From FEN-1139 sp038207155 (GTDB lineage: Bacteria > Myxococcota_A > Polyangia > Polyangiales > Polyangiaceae), in NCBI GenBank assembly GCA_038207155.1, contig JBBRAB010000017.1:36246-100245 (forward strand): 64,000 nt of DNA, read 5' to 3'. How positions within the stretch are numbered: the first letter of the stretch is position 1; every line of letters begins with the position of its first letter. The translations under genes were made by a program, and so were the position numbers. Below the pieces are notes generated by a model that was given only the letters and a program-made list of their open reading frames with translations, did no database searches and had not been told where the DNA came from. Positions 15,678 to 24,379 of the stretch are shown here, piece after piece.

Positions 15678-17521
15678 GGCGCTTGGACCTCAGAATCGCT
15701 GCGCACATTGAGCTCAACCTGCCAACGTTCATTGGCGACCAGCGGCTGCACCGGGATGGCCGAGAGCTCAAGCGTGCCAACGCCGGTCACCGCCGCGCGC
15801 AGACGTACCGGCACGACCTCACCCAGAGCGCGGCCGGCGGTCGGCAAGGTCACCTCGATCGGAGCGAGCTCGTCGAGCTCTTGCTCGGTCCAGGACTCGA
15901 GCTCGCGACCGGGCAGATCCTCGCGTCGCACCGTGGAGCCAAAGAAGCGGAAGGTCACGGGCTCGCCGACCACCACGCCCAGCACTTGCTCGGGCAGAGC
16001 GGCTTGGCTGCCCTCTTCCATGCCGAAGGGCGCGAGACAGAGCGCGGTGATCGGCGGCTCCATTCCGGGCACGGCAGGGGCCGGACTCTCGATCCCGACG
16101 TAATACGAACGAGCCGTGCCACCGCGGATCCGTAGACCACGACCGCGCCGCACTTCGCCGAAATAGGCCGCGCCCCGCGCGACGGCTAGCTCGAGATCCT
16201 CGCCGGGCAGGACGCGCACGGCGGGAGCGCCATCGGCGGCGAGCCAGCTGTTGAGCGTGCTCAGTAGCCGCTGACGGAATTCCTGCGCCTTGAGCACGCC
16301 GCCGTTGAACAGCACTGCAGTGGGGCGCAGCAGCTGCCCCTGACTCACCTCGCCAAAGCCGGGCACGCGCCGCAGCGCATCTGCCTGACGGCCGAGGAAA
16401 GCGGCCAGATGCCGGGTGATGGCGGGATCGGACGCGTAGGGGAGACCGACCTGCGTGAGGCCGACGCGCTGACGAACGGCGGGGCGGGCCTGCGCGGGGA
16501 CCTCGGGGAAAAACCCATCGACGAGCCAGCTCGTGAGCTCGCTTCGGAGTAGCTCGCTGCGCAGCGACGAGCCGAGCAGCTGCGACCCTTTGCCGGCGAT
16601 CACGACCGGCACTCGCTCGAGTTCACTGCGCGAAAAGAGCTGCTCTTTGGCGTCGCGCGCCGCAAATCCGAGGGACTGCAGCTGCCAGCGGTCGATCGAG
16701 GCGCCATTGGCTTCAAGCTTGGCCTTGAGACCATGCGCGAGGGTGAGATCCATGTTGTCGCCGCCGAGCAAGATATGCTCGCCCACCGCGACGCGATGCA
16801 GCTCAAGCGAGCCGTCTGTCTCGCCCACCGCAATGGCGGAAAAGTCCGTGGTTCCTCCCCCGACGTCCACCACCAGCACGACGTCGCCCACCTGCAGGTG
16901 CTTGCCGAAATCGCGTCCCATGGCCTCCAGCCAGGCGTACAGCGCCGCTTGCGGTTCCTCGAGCAGGGTGACGTTCTCGAGACCCCCCGCCAGGGCCGCT
17001 TCGACCGTGAGCTCGCGTGCTGCGGCGTCAAAGGAGGCGGGCACTGCGATCACGATCTCCTGCTCGGCGAGCGGCGTACCCGACTCGGGCAGCTCACAGC
17101 GCGACCAGGCCTCGGCGAGGTGATCGAGGATGCGAAAGCTCGCTTCAACAGGTGAGATCCGCTCAAGCTCGGGCGGAGCCGAGAGCGGCAAGAGATTCGA
17201 ACGGCGATCGACCCCGGCGTAGGAGAGCCAGCTCTTGGCGCTCGCGATCACGCGACCAGGGGACTCCGCGGCGCAGCGGCGGGCCCACTCGCCAACGGCG
17301 TGGGTGCGCCCTTGATCCCAGGGCAGTGCCAGCGCGCCTTCACCCGCATGGGCGAAATACAGCACACTCGGCAGCAGCGGACGCGCCTCGAGCGCGCCGC
17401 GCCCCACGAGCTGGGGAATGTTGACGGCCACACTCTGCGGGCGCTCGCCGTCAATTGTGCGCGCAACGGCCAGTGCCGTGTGGGTGGTGCCAAGATCGAT
17501 CCCAATCGACAGGTGACTCAT
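15674..17521 (-). CDS. Hsp70-like protein, lidless
   Basis: 615 residues. Phosphate-1 motif IDLGTTHTA at 8-16, VVDVGGGTTDFS, and LFNGGVLKAQEF mark the Hsp70 ATPase fold. The C-terminal 130 residues are beta-rich and no helical lid or EEVD-like tail is seen, so client handling probably differs from DnaK. The protein shares many blocks with the 912-residue neighbour (SAKSWL, SPVEAS, VPASFD, LLEEPQAA), so the two look like an old duplication and may form a hetero-pair. Both ends overlap the adjacent genes by ATGA. Confidence 0.9.
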   Translation of the reverse strand: MSHLSIGIDLGTTHTALAVARTIDGERPQSVAVNIPQLVGRGALEARPLLPSVLYFAHAGEGALALPWDQGRTHAVGEWARRCAAESPGRVIASAKSWLSYAGVDRRSNLLPLSAPPELERISPVEASFRILDHLAEAWSRCELPESGTPLAEQEIVIAVPASFDAAARELTVEAALAGGLENVTLLEEPQAALYAWLEAMGRDFGKHLQVGDVVLVVDVGGGTTDFSAIAVGETDGSLELHRVAVGEHILLGGDNMDLTLAHGLKAKLEANGASIDRWQLQSLGFAARDAKEQLFSRSELERVPVVIAGKGSQLLGSSLRSELLRSELTSWLVDGFFPEVPAQARPAVRQRVGLTQVGLPYASDPAITRHLAAFLGRQADALRRVPGFGEVSQGQLLRPTAVLFNGGVLKAQEFRQRLLSTLNSWLAADGAPAVRVLPGEDLELAVARGAAYFGEVRRGRGLRIRGGTARSYYVGIESPAPAVPGMEPPITALCLAPFGMEEGSQAALPEQVLGVVVGEPVTFRFFGSTVRREDLPGRELESWTEQELDELAPIEVTLPTAGRALGEVVPVRLRAAVTGVGTLELSAIPVQPLVANERWQVELNVRSDSEVQAP

Positions 17522-18078
17522 AGTTCGACCTCAGCGGCGGCGAGCACTTCGAGGCGCGTGCCCTCGGCGACTTCCGGCAGCTGTACGCCAGCGGCAACCC
17601 AGCCGCGATGGCGCAGGATGCCCGTCCAGGGCGGGGTGCCACGCACGTCACCGATCGGACGCGTCGCGACGGCGTCAAAGCCTGGCTGCAACGTGACGCT
17701 GGCTCCCTCGGCTTCGCTTCGCACGGACTCGAGCGTGACGGCTTGCTCAATGGCTCGACGACAACCCGAGTGCACCAGCCTCGCCGCGGCTCCGACGTCC
17801 GCGTCGGGAAAGGAGGTGATGTCCTGCTGAACGAAATCGAGCAGTCGTCCCTCGCGCTGCAGGAGTTCAAGCAGCTGCAGTGCCGGACCGAGGTCGCGTG
17901 GGCGCGCTTCGGCTGGCACGGGCTCCTTGGGGGGAGCAGGCAAGGCGATTGGCTCTGGCTGCTCGGTTCGTTGAGCGAGGGCTGCGAGCTTGGCGGCATA
18001 GTCGCTATCGCTGCAGGCCCGGAAAAAGCTGCCGAGGGCCAGGGCGAGTCGCGAACCGAAGGGGAGGGGTGCGTCCAT
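17518..18078 (-). CDS. DUF2760-type protein
   Basis: 186 residues. A hydrophobic/helical N-terminus (ALALGSFFRA) and a Pro/Ala linker precede a compact domain with LQLLELLQREGRLLDFVQQD, VGAAARLVHSGC and a beta-rich end with WTGILRHRGW. This matches what I recall of DUF2760, which is known to sit next to Hsp70-like genes. It heads the operon and probably partners the two Hsp70-like ATPases, but no biochemical role is established from sequence. Confidence 0.8.
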   Translation of the reverse strand: MDAPLPFGSRLALALGSFFRACSDSDYAAKLAALAQRTEQPEPIALPAPPKEPVPAEARPRDLGPALQLLELLQREGRLLDFVQQDITSFPDADVGAAARLVHSGCRRAIEQAVTLESVRSEAEGASVTLQPGFDAVATRPIGDVRGTPPWTGILRHRGWVAAGVQLPEVAEGTRLEVLAAAEVEL

Positions 18079-18089
18079 CGGGGCGGCGG

Positions 18090-18110
18090 GAGTCTACCCA
18101 GAGTAGACTC
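18090..18110. promoter_or_regulatory. palindrome between divergent genes
   Basis: GAGTCTAC-CCAGA-GTAGACTC, an 8-bp perfect inverted repeat with a 5-nt spacer, fills most of the 40-bp gap between the Hsp70 operon start (18078) and the Nif3-like start (18119). Its place suits an operator controlling one or both genes; a hairpin in either 5' leader is an alternative. Confidence 0.5.
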
Positions 18111-18118
18111 GGCCCGCC

Positions 18119-18922
18119 ATGGCTCGCACCCTGACCGACCTCACTGCGCTCCTCTCGGACCTCGCCCCGCTCGCGGCTGCTGAGGATTGGGACAACGTGG
18201 GCTGGTTGCTCGAACCCGAGGACCCCCCGCCCATCACCCGGGTGCTGCTCGCGATCGATCTGACCGAGTCCGTTCTAGTCGAGGCCCTCAGTCAGCAGAT
18301 CCCGATGATCCTGGCTTATCACCCGGTGCTTTTCAAAGGCCTCAAGCGCCTGACCTCCAAGACTCCCACTGAACGGATTGTTCGAAGCGCGCTTCGTCAC
18401 GGCCTGGCCGTCTACAGTCCCCACACCGCGCTCGACGCGGCTATCGGTGGCATGGCCGATTGGCTTGCAGGCGCGTTTGGGCCTGGTGAGACGCGGCCAC
18501 TCGAGTCCCGCCCAACGCTGCCGCCGGGTGTGGGCGCTGGACGGTTGCTGCGTCTCGAGCAGCCCCTCGGGCTGCAGTTGGCGCTCGAGCGCGTCAAGGC
18601 GCATCTCGGGCTGCCCGGTCTCCGGTTGGCGGCGGCGGACTGTCACGCCGCAGGAAAGCCGATCGAGACGGTCGCAGTTTGTCCCGGCGCCGGCGGCTCG
18701 CTCTTTGAGCGACTCGGCGCGGTGGATCTCCTGCTGACGGGCGAAATGCGTCACCACGACGTCCTGTCCCGTCGCGAGAGTGGCACGAGCGTGATGCTCA
18801 CCGATCACACTCACTGTGAGCGAGGCTACCTGCCGCTCTTAGCGGACAAGCTGCGGGCGCTCGCTCCCGACGTGGATTTCCTCCTGTCCAAATGTGACCG
18901 TGAGCCACTCGTTTGGGTTTGA
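18119..18922 (+). CDS. Nif3-like dinuclear metal center protein
   Basis: 267 residues, full length for the short Nif3/YbgI family. WDNVGW near the N-terminus, YHPVLFKG, HTALDAAIGG, then TGEMRHHDVL and DHTHCERG provide the metal-binding His, Asp and Glu residues in the usual order. The family forms hexamers with two metals per subunit; its activity (possibly GTP cyclohydrolase-like hydrolysis or another hydrolase) is not settled. It is divergent from the Hsp70 operon and convergent with cysE. Confidence 0.92.
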   Translation: MARTLTDLTALLSDLAPLAAAEDWDNVGWLLEPEDPPPITRVLLAIDLTESVLVEALSQQIPMILAYHPVLFKGLKRLTSKTPTERIVRSALRHGLAVYSPHTALDAAIGGMADWLAGAFGPGETRPLESRPTLPPGVGAGRLLRLEQPLGLQLALERVKAHLGLPGLRLAAADCHAAGKPIETVAVCPGAGGSLFERLGAVDLLLTGEMRHHDVLSRRESGTSVMLTDHTHCERGYLPLLADKLRALAPDVDFLLSKCDREPLVWV

Positions 18923-19008
18923 GGCAGCAGCGAGCCACTCGTTTAAGCTAGCTCGCAGCCGCGCCAGATTCCGTGTTTTGTTGTGGGCGGCGTGCTGGAC
19001 GCTGGCGC

Positions 19009-19896
19009 TCACTCGCTCTTGTTGCCGTAGACCTTTGAGCCCGGGGGGACGCTGCGAATGAGCCAGGTATTGCCGCCGATCACGCTGCCAGCGCCAATCA
19101 CGGTCTCCCCGCCGAGGATGGTCGCGCCAGCGTAGATCGTGACGTCATCCTCGATCGTCGGGTGACGTTGCCGCGGGCGACCATCAACATCATCACAGCG
19201 CTTCACGCTCAGCGCACCGAGCGTGACTCCCTGGTAGAGCTTCACCTTGCGCCCGATCACGGTGGTCTCACCGATCACGACTCCGGTGCCGTGATCGATG
19301 AAGAACCCGGGTCCGATCTTGGCGCCGGGGTGGATGTCGATCCCGGTGCGCTCATGGGCATACTCCGAGATGATGCGCGGGATCATCGGGACCCCTTCGC
19401 TGTAGAGCACATGGGCCACGCGATGGGCCATGATGGCCTCGACCGCGGGGTAGCTGAGGATGACCTCTTCGATGCTTCGGGCAGCGGGATCGCCCTCGAA
19501 GGCCGCGTGGCAGTCGGCCTCGAGCGCATGGCGGATGGCCGGCAATTTGCCAAACAGTCGCAGCACGATTTCCTCGGCCCGCTGAGGGCAGTCCGCCTCG
19601 CTGCGACCAATGCTCGCTTCGTAGCTGAGGACGCGACCGAGCTGATCGGTGAGCAGCTCGTGCGCCGGATAGAGGTGCGCGCTGACGCACGAGCGCAGGT
19701 TGTCCGGGCGCAGGGTGCGTGAGCTGTAAAATCCGATGAAAAGCACCGGTTTGAGATGCTCATAGGCCGCGATGACCGCCTGCTTGTTGGGCAGCATGGC
19801 GCTCTTGAGATTGTTGATCGCGGCGGGCCCCTGGTAGCTTTCGAGCACCGCATCAATGGCGGATTCAAGCGTGTGACCTGGACGTGGTAGCGACAT
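19009..19896 (-). CDS. cysE: serine O-acetyltransferase (EpsC type)
   Basis: 295 residues. It makes O-acetylserine from serine and acetyl-CoA, the first step of cysteine synthesis. The N-terminal 150 residues are helical; the C-terminal left-handed beta-helix shows hexapeptide repeats and the catalytic motif YAHERTGIDIHPGAKIG, then FIDHGTGVVIGET and VKLYQGVTLGA. The extended helical N-terminus fits the EpsC subgroup rather than E. coli CysE. Single gene, divergent from the Nudix-nadK pair (119-bp gap). Confidence 0.93.
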   Translation of the reverse strand: MSLPRPGHTLESAIDAVLESYQGPAAINNLKSAMLPNKQAVIAAYEHLKPVLFIGFYSSRTLRPDNLRSCVSAHLYPAHELLTDQLGRVLSYEASIGRSEADCPQRAEEIVLRLFGKLPAIRHALEADCHAAFEGDPAARSIEEVILSYPAVEAIMAHRVAHVLYSEGVPMIPRIISEYAHERTGIDIHPGAKIGPGFFIDHGTGVVIGETTVIGRKVKLYQGVTLGALSVKRCDDVDGRPRQRHPTIEDDVTIYAGATILGGETVIGAGSVIGGNTWLIRSVPPGSKVYGNKSE

Positions 19897-20015
19897 GCGA
19901 GTGTTTCCTGTCTACCACTCCTAACGGCGCTCGGGTGCAGCTCGAGTCAGCGAGCGGGCACGGAACTGCCTGCCACCCACTTGGTCATTGCGCGTGACCC
20001 GAGTAGGCTTACCCA

Positions 20016-20714
20016 GTGACCGAGTCTCGGAATCCCTTTACGCTCCCCGCTCTCCCTGACGTGAGCTACCGCTTGGTCGAGGATCTCAGCCCGCCGGGCC
20101 CATCTGGGTTCCTCAAGCTGCTGCGACGGCGCTGGATGGCCGAGGGGCCGGGGCTGCCCGCGACCGAGCCCTTTGTGTACGACGAGGTCGACCGCCGGTG
20201 CCTCGATGCGGTGGTGATCGCCCCGCATTTCCGGGGCAAGCAGGGGGAGCTGCGGACGTTTCTCCGCAGCGCCCCTCGTCCTCCAGTCGTGATGCGCGAC
20301 GCCAAGCGGGGAGCCGTAGCAGAGCTTGAGGGACGCCTCGGACTCTGGGAGCTGCCCGCTGGGCTCGTCGAGGCTGAGGAATGCTCGCCCGAGGGTCTCG
20401 TGCAATGCGCTCGGCGCGAGCTCAGTGAAGAGCTTGGACTGACGGCGGAGCTCGCGGAGTTTATGCCGCTCGGACCGAGCACGTTTCCTTGTCCGGGGGT
20501 GATCGCCGAGCGTCACTTCTTTTTCCACGTGCGCGTGGAGCCCGCGCTGCAAACGACCCCGTCCCTTGACGGCTCAGCCGTGGAGCTGCTTGGGGTCACG
20601 ACGGAACTGAGCGTCGAGCAGGCTCTGTCCCTGTGCCGTCGGGGTGAGATTGAGGACGCCAAGACCGAACTCGCGCTGCGTCGTCTGGCGGAGCTCGACG
20701 GAGAGCTCTCGTGA
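20016..20714 (+). CDS. Nudix hydrolase
   Basis: 232 residues from a GTG start. The Nudix box is recognisable as G-LVEAEE...ARRELSEELGL, with the REL-x-EE-x-G metal-binding core and a few extra residues in the first half. It hydrolyses a nucleoside diphosphate linked to another group; the overlap with NAD kinase (GTGA) suggests dinucleotide or ADP-ribose chemistry, which is inference. The N-terminal 70 residues form a separate small domain before the Nudix fold. Confidence 0.9.
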   Translation: MTESRNPFTLPALPDVSYRLVEDLSPPGPSGFLKLLRRRWMAEGPGLPATEPFVYDEVDRRCLDAVVIAPHFRGKQGELRTFLRSAPRPPVVMRDAKRGAVAELEGRLGLWELPAGLVEAEECSPEGLVQCARRELSEELGLTAELAEFMPLGPSTFPCPGVIAERHFFFHVRVEPALQTTPSLDGSAVELLGVTTELSVEQALSLCRRGEIEDAKTELALRRLAELDGELS

Positions 20715-21631
20715 GCGCGCGGGCTCCGCTCGTGTTTGTCGCAGCCAAGCGCTCTCAGTACCAGAAGCACGTCCGTGATCAGCATGATCCGCGCGCACTC
20801 GAGCTCCTCGCGCGGCACGATCTTACCGTGGCGCGTTGGCAGAAGGCGGACTCCGAGCATCGTCGGACCTACGACGCGGTCGTCGACCGACTGCGTCTCC
20901 TCGGCGCCAATGTCGTGGTGCTCTCGCGTCCCCACGCCGAGTTTGACGCTCACGGAGCCGCACTCGTCGTGACGGTCGGAGGCGACGGCACGTTGCTGGC
21001 CGCTTCGCACAATGTGGCTGACGTGCCGATCCTTGGCGTCAACAGCTCGCCGGACCACAGCGTCGGTTTTTTCTGCTCGGCGCGCCGCGAGACCTGCGAC
21101 GTCGAGCTCGCTCGCGCGCTCGAGGGGCAGCTCGGTGGCGTGAAGCTGGCGCGCATGCGGGTTGACCTCAACGGCCGCGTCTATTCGTCCCGGCTCCTCA
21201 ACGAGGCGCTGTTTTCTCACATCATTCCGGCCGCGACCTCGCGCTACATCCTGGAGCGCGACGGTCGCCCCGAGGACCAGCGTTCCAGTGGGTTCTGGAT
21301 TGGACCCGCAGCTGGCTCAACCGGTGCCCTGCGTTCCGCGGGCGGCCATATCTTGCCGCTGCGCTCGCGCAAACTCCAGCTCGTGGTGCGCGAACCCTAT
21401 GAGTCACCCGGCGCTCGCGTGCGCTGGCGTCGCTTCGAGGTGTCACCCGGAAAACACCTTGAGGTGCGCAGCAAGATGGACGACGCTGCGCTGTTCTTGG
21501 ATGGACCGTTTCGTCGAGTGGAGGTCCATCTCGGCGACCTCCTACGATTCTCGGTCTCGGATGAGTCTCTGCATGTGCTCGGCATTGGCGGCAAGCTGCC
21601 TGCCCGGAGTCGGACCACGCGTCGTGGCTGA
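20711..21631 (+). CDS. nadK: NAD kinase
   Basis: 306 residues. It phosphorylates NAD to NADP. GGDGT (90-94) is the phosphate-binding motif, followed by LGVNSSPDHSVGF, the N-E pair of LLNEALFSH and WIGPAAGSTGA. Its GTG start overlaps the Nudix stop (GTGA), so expression is coupled. The central DHSVGFF region differs from the usual GxLGFL, but all catalytic motifs are present. A strong terminator follows. Confidence 0.93.
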   Translation: MSARAPLVFVAAKRSQYQKHVRDQHDPRALELLARHDLTVARWQKADSEHRRTYDAVVDRLRLLGANVVVLSRPHAEFDAHGAALVVTVGGDGTLLAASHNVADVPILGVNSSPDHSVGFFCSARRETCDVELARALEGQLGGVKLARMRVDLNGRVYSSRLLNEALFSHIIPAATSRYILERDGRPEDQRSSGFWIGPAAGSTGALRSAGGHILPLRSRKLQLVVREPYESPGARVRWRRFEVSPGKHLEVRSKMDDAALFLDGPFRRVEVHLGDLLRFSVSDESLHVLGIGGKLPARSRTTRRG

Positions 21632-21701
21632 CTCTCGACTCCGCTCTGCTCCCAGAAGCAGCGCCCCTGCCGCCAGTAGTCGAGCGCCAGGTACCGAACA
21701 G

Positions 21702-21738
21702 AAAAACGCCGCGGTCCCTGAGGAACGCGGCGTTTTTT
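21702..21738. terminator. bidirectional Rho-independent terminator
   Basis: A 12-bp perfect stem AAAAACGCCGCG / CGCGGCGTTTTT (21702-21713 with 21726-21737) with A- and T-tracts on both sides. It separates the convergent nadK and eno genes. Confidence 0.9.
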
Positions 21739-21767
21739 CATGAGCTCGTTGGGAGCCCACGCAGGAC

Positions 21768-23036
21768 TTAGCGCTTGAAGGGGGCCTTGCCCGCGTACTC
21801 CTGGGCCGCGCCGAGCTCGTCGGCGATGCGGAGGAGTTGGTTGTACTTGGCAATACGGTCGCTGCGGCTGAGGCTGCCCGTCTTGATCTGGCCGGCGTTG
21901 GTGGCCACTGCGAGATCCGCAATGAAGGAGTCCTCGGTCTCGCCCGAGCGATGCGAGATAACCGACGTGTAGCCGGAGCTCTGCGCCAAGCGGATGGTGT
22001 CGAGGGTCTCGGTGAGCGAACCGATCTGGTTGACCTTGACGAGGATCGAGTTAGCAATCTTGCGCTCAATGCCCATCGCGAGGCGGGTCTTGTTGGTGAC
22101 GAACAGATCGTCGCCAACGAGCTGCACGCTGGCACCGATCTTGTCGGTGAGGAGCTTCCAGCCGTCCCAGTCGTCCTCGGCCAGGCCGTCCTCGATCGTG
22201 ATGATCGGGTACTGCGAGACGAGCTTCTCGTAGATCGCGACGATCTCTTCCTTCGTGCGGGTCTGCTTGTCGAAGGTGTACTTGCCGTCGGCGTAGAACT
22301 CGCTCGACGCGCAGTCCAGACCGAGAGCGATGTGCTCGCCGGGCTTGTAGCCAGCCTTCTCGATCGCCTGGAGGATCTTCTGGATGGCCTGCTCGTTGGA
22401 CTCGAGGCGCGGCGCAAAGCCACCCTCGTCGCCCACGGCGGTGGTGAGGCCTTCAGCGGCCAAGATCTTCTTCAGGGCGTGGAACACCTCGGTGCCGGCG
22501 CGGAGCGCCTCGCCGAAGGTCGGCAGACCCCACGGAACGATCATGAACTCCTGGATTTCCAGGCCGTTATCGGCGTGCTTGCCGCCGTTGAGGATGTTCA
22601 TCAGGGGCGTCGGCAGGACGCGCGCCTGAACGCCACCGAGGTAGCGCCACAGCGGGAGACCGACGCTGTCGGCAGCCGCGCGGGCCGTGGCCATCGAGAT
22701 GGCGAGGATGGAGTTGGCACCCAACTTCGACTTGTTCGGGGTTCCGTCAACCTCGAGCATGCGAGCGTCAACGCCCGCCTGATCGAAGGCCGAGAGGCCA
22801 CAGAGTGCCGGCCCGAGGATGTCGTTGACAGCGGCAACCGCCTTGAGCACGCCCTTACCGACGTAACGACCCTTGTCGTCGTCGCGCAGCTCATGGGCCT
22901 CGTGCACGCCGGTCGAGGCGCCACTCGGAACGGCAGCGCGGCCCGAGCCGCTTACCGTTTCGACTTCAGCTTCAACCGTGGGATTTCCGCGGGAGTCCAA
23001 GATTTCGCGAGCAGTGACTTGAATAATCTCTGGCAT
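21768..23036 (-). CDS. eno: enolase
   Basis: 422 residues. It converts 2-phosphoglycerate to phosphoenolpyruvate in glycolysis. ILDSRGNPTVE, PSGASTG, the metal ligands in GLDCASSEF, IEDGLAEDDW and GDDLFVTN, the catalytic Lys in LVKVNQIGS, and SHRSGETED are all present. The frame extends four codons upstream (MRSP), but PEIIQV matches the family N-terminus, so 23036 is chosen. Confidence 0.98.
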   Translation of the reverse strand: MPEIIQVTAREILDSRGNPTVEAEVETVSGSGRAAVPSGASTGVHEAHELRDDDKGRYVGKGVLKAVAAVNDILGPALCGLSAFDQAGVDARMLEVDGTPNKSKLGANSILAISMATARAAADSVGLPLWRYLGGVQARVLPTPLMNILNGGKHADNGLEIQEFMIVPWGLPTFGEALRAGTEVFHALKKILAAEGLTTAVGDEGGFAPRLESNEQAIQKILQAIEKAGYKPGEHIALGLDCASSEFYADGKYTFDKQTRTKEEIVAIYEKLVSQYPIITIEDGLAEDDWDGWKLLTDKIGASVQLVGDDLFVTNKTRLAMGIERKIANSILVKVNQIGSLTETLDTIRLAQSSGYTSVISHRSGETEDSFIADLAVATNAGQIKTGSLSRSDRIAKYNQLLRIADELGAAQEYAGKAPFKR

Positions 23037-23254
23037 GGGGGACCGCACATATCACGAATGGCGGGGGGCGGCGAGGGGGGGCGGCAGCTGATTGTGGACT
23101 GCCCGCCTGCACAGGTGCTCACCCATTTCGCGGCTGTCGAGGATGCCGTGAGCATCGCGTTACACAGCTGTTTCACAACTGCTCACTGAATCGGGCCTCG
23201 CGCAGAGGATTCCGCGCAGACCCGCGCGCGCGCAGAACCTGCGCATCCAGCGCG

Positions 23255-24379
23255 TCAGGGCAGAATGACCAACGATGGACTCGAAATCGTTACCAAGTAG
23301 GGGAATCGGCCGCTCGGCAAACGAGGTGCCGCGCGCACCCGGAGCACCGCTGGCCCAGCGGTTAGTTGGGACAGCTGCAGGCGCGAGCAACGCCCGTCTC
23401 CACCGTCGTCATCGACGGCTCGGACGTCGCCCGTGGGGCTAAGCAGGGCCAGTTCGCTGTCGAGCAGCTCGAAGGTGCAGGCGCCGTCACCAAGATCGCT
23501 GAGCCCCGCGCTAAACTGCCCGCTTACCGGAATGATCACTTTGTAGAAGTCCACGTCACCGGCGGTTTCGAGCATACCGAAGGTATTGCGTTTGGACTCC
23601 GACGCGCTGGCACTCGTATCGTTTGGCTCAGTCTCTATGGCCTCGAGCTGACAGGTCGCGCTGCAGCCGTCTCCGCTGGTCGTGCCACCGTCGTCACACT
23701 GTTCTTGTTTGGGAAAACCTTCGAGTCGAGCATTGCCGCAGGCGGCCGCGTCGATTCTAACACTCAGGGCGTAGGTGCCCGCATCGCTCGGGGTGAGGGC
23801 GTCAACGAGCAGCGACCAAGTCTCGCCTGATTTCACCGGTACGATCAGACGCTGACTGCCGCAGCTCTGCTCGGACTTGGCGCTCGTGCAGCTGCCTCGC
23901 AGCGCCAGCGTCATGGGGTTTTTACTCGAGAGCGTTGCCACAAGCGTGCCCGCGTTCGGTACCACGACGGAATAAACCACCTCTGCGCCCGACTCACTGA
24001 CGGCGCCACACGAATTGGTCTGGTGCGACGCGTGTCCGGACAGATCCCCCGCGACATAGGCCGGTAGGGTGAGCGGCGCCGCGGCGGTGCAGCTGTCCTT
24101 GCAGGCAGCGGTGCAGTCCGGATCGCGGCAATCGGTGAGGCCGTCAGTGTCGTTGTCGAGTCCATCGCTGCAGTTGGCTTCTTGCCCCGAGGCTTTGCCA
24201 CCCGACGGTGCGCCACCGACGATTCCGGCGCTCCCGCCATTGCCGCCAAAGGCGCTCTGTTCGCCCGCGCCCGCCCGCGAAGGCGAAGCTGCAGATGGTT
24301 CTTGGGCTTGCGATTGGCAACCACCAACCGCGAGCCAGAGCAGGAGACTGGCGACGGAACCTACTTGCTGGCGGGGCAT
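23255..24379 (-). CDS. Cys-rich secreted lipoprotein with PPC-like domain
   Basis: 374 residues. Signal peptide with lipobox VGGC (Cys21), a Gly/Ser-rich spacer, then NCSDGLDNDTDGLTDCRDPDC, a short Asp-rich repeat that resembles calcium-binding loops. A beta domain follows (about 105-200), then a myxobacterial Cys-rich module (CGNARLEG...EQCDDGGTTSGDGCSATC) and a pre-peptidase C-terminal (PPC)-like domain with ETEPNDT and DVDFYKVII. Its start lies 19 bp inside the end of the upstream lectin/VWA gene, so the two are coupled. Confidence 0.88.
   Translation of the reverse strand: MPRQQVGSVASLLLWLAVGGCQSQAQEPSAASPSRAGAGEQSAFGGNGGSAGIVGGAPSGGKASGQEANCSDGLDNDTDGLTDCRDPDCTAACKDSCTAAAPLTLPAYVAGDLSGHASHQTNSCGAVSESGAEVVYSVVVPNAGTLVATLSSKNPMTLALRGSCTSAKSEQSCGSQRLIVPVKSGETWSLLVDALTPSDAGTYALSVRIDAAACGNARLEGFPKQEQCDDGGTTSGDGCSATCQLEAIETEPNDTSASASESKRNTFGMLETAGDVDFYKVIIPVSGQFSAGLSDLGDGACTFELLDSELALLSPTGDVRAVDDDGGDGRCSRLQLSQLTAGPAVLRVRAAPRLPSGRFPYLVTISSPSLVILP

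Noticed and set aside
21837..23189. 450-residue plus-strand frame opposite eno
   Set aside because: It is the antisense of a fully conserved enolase and has no recognisable motif.
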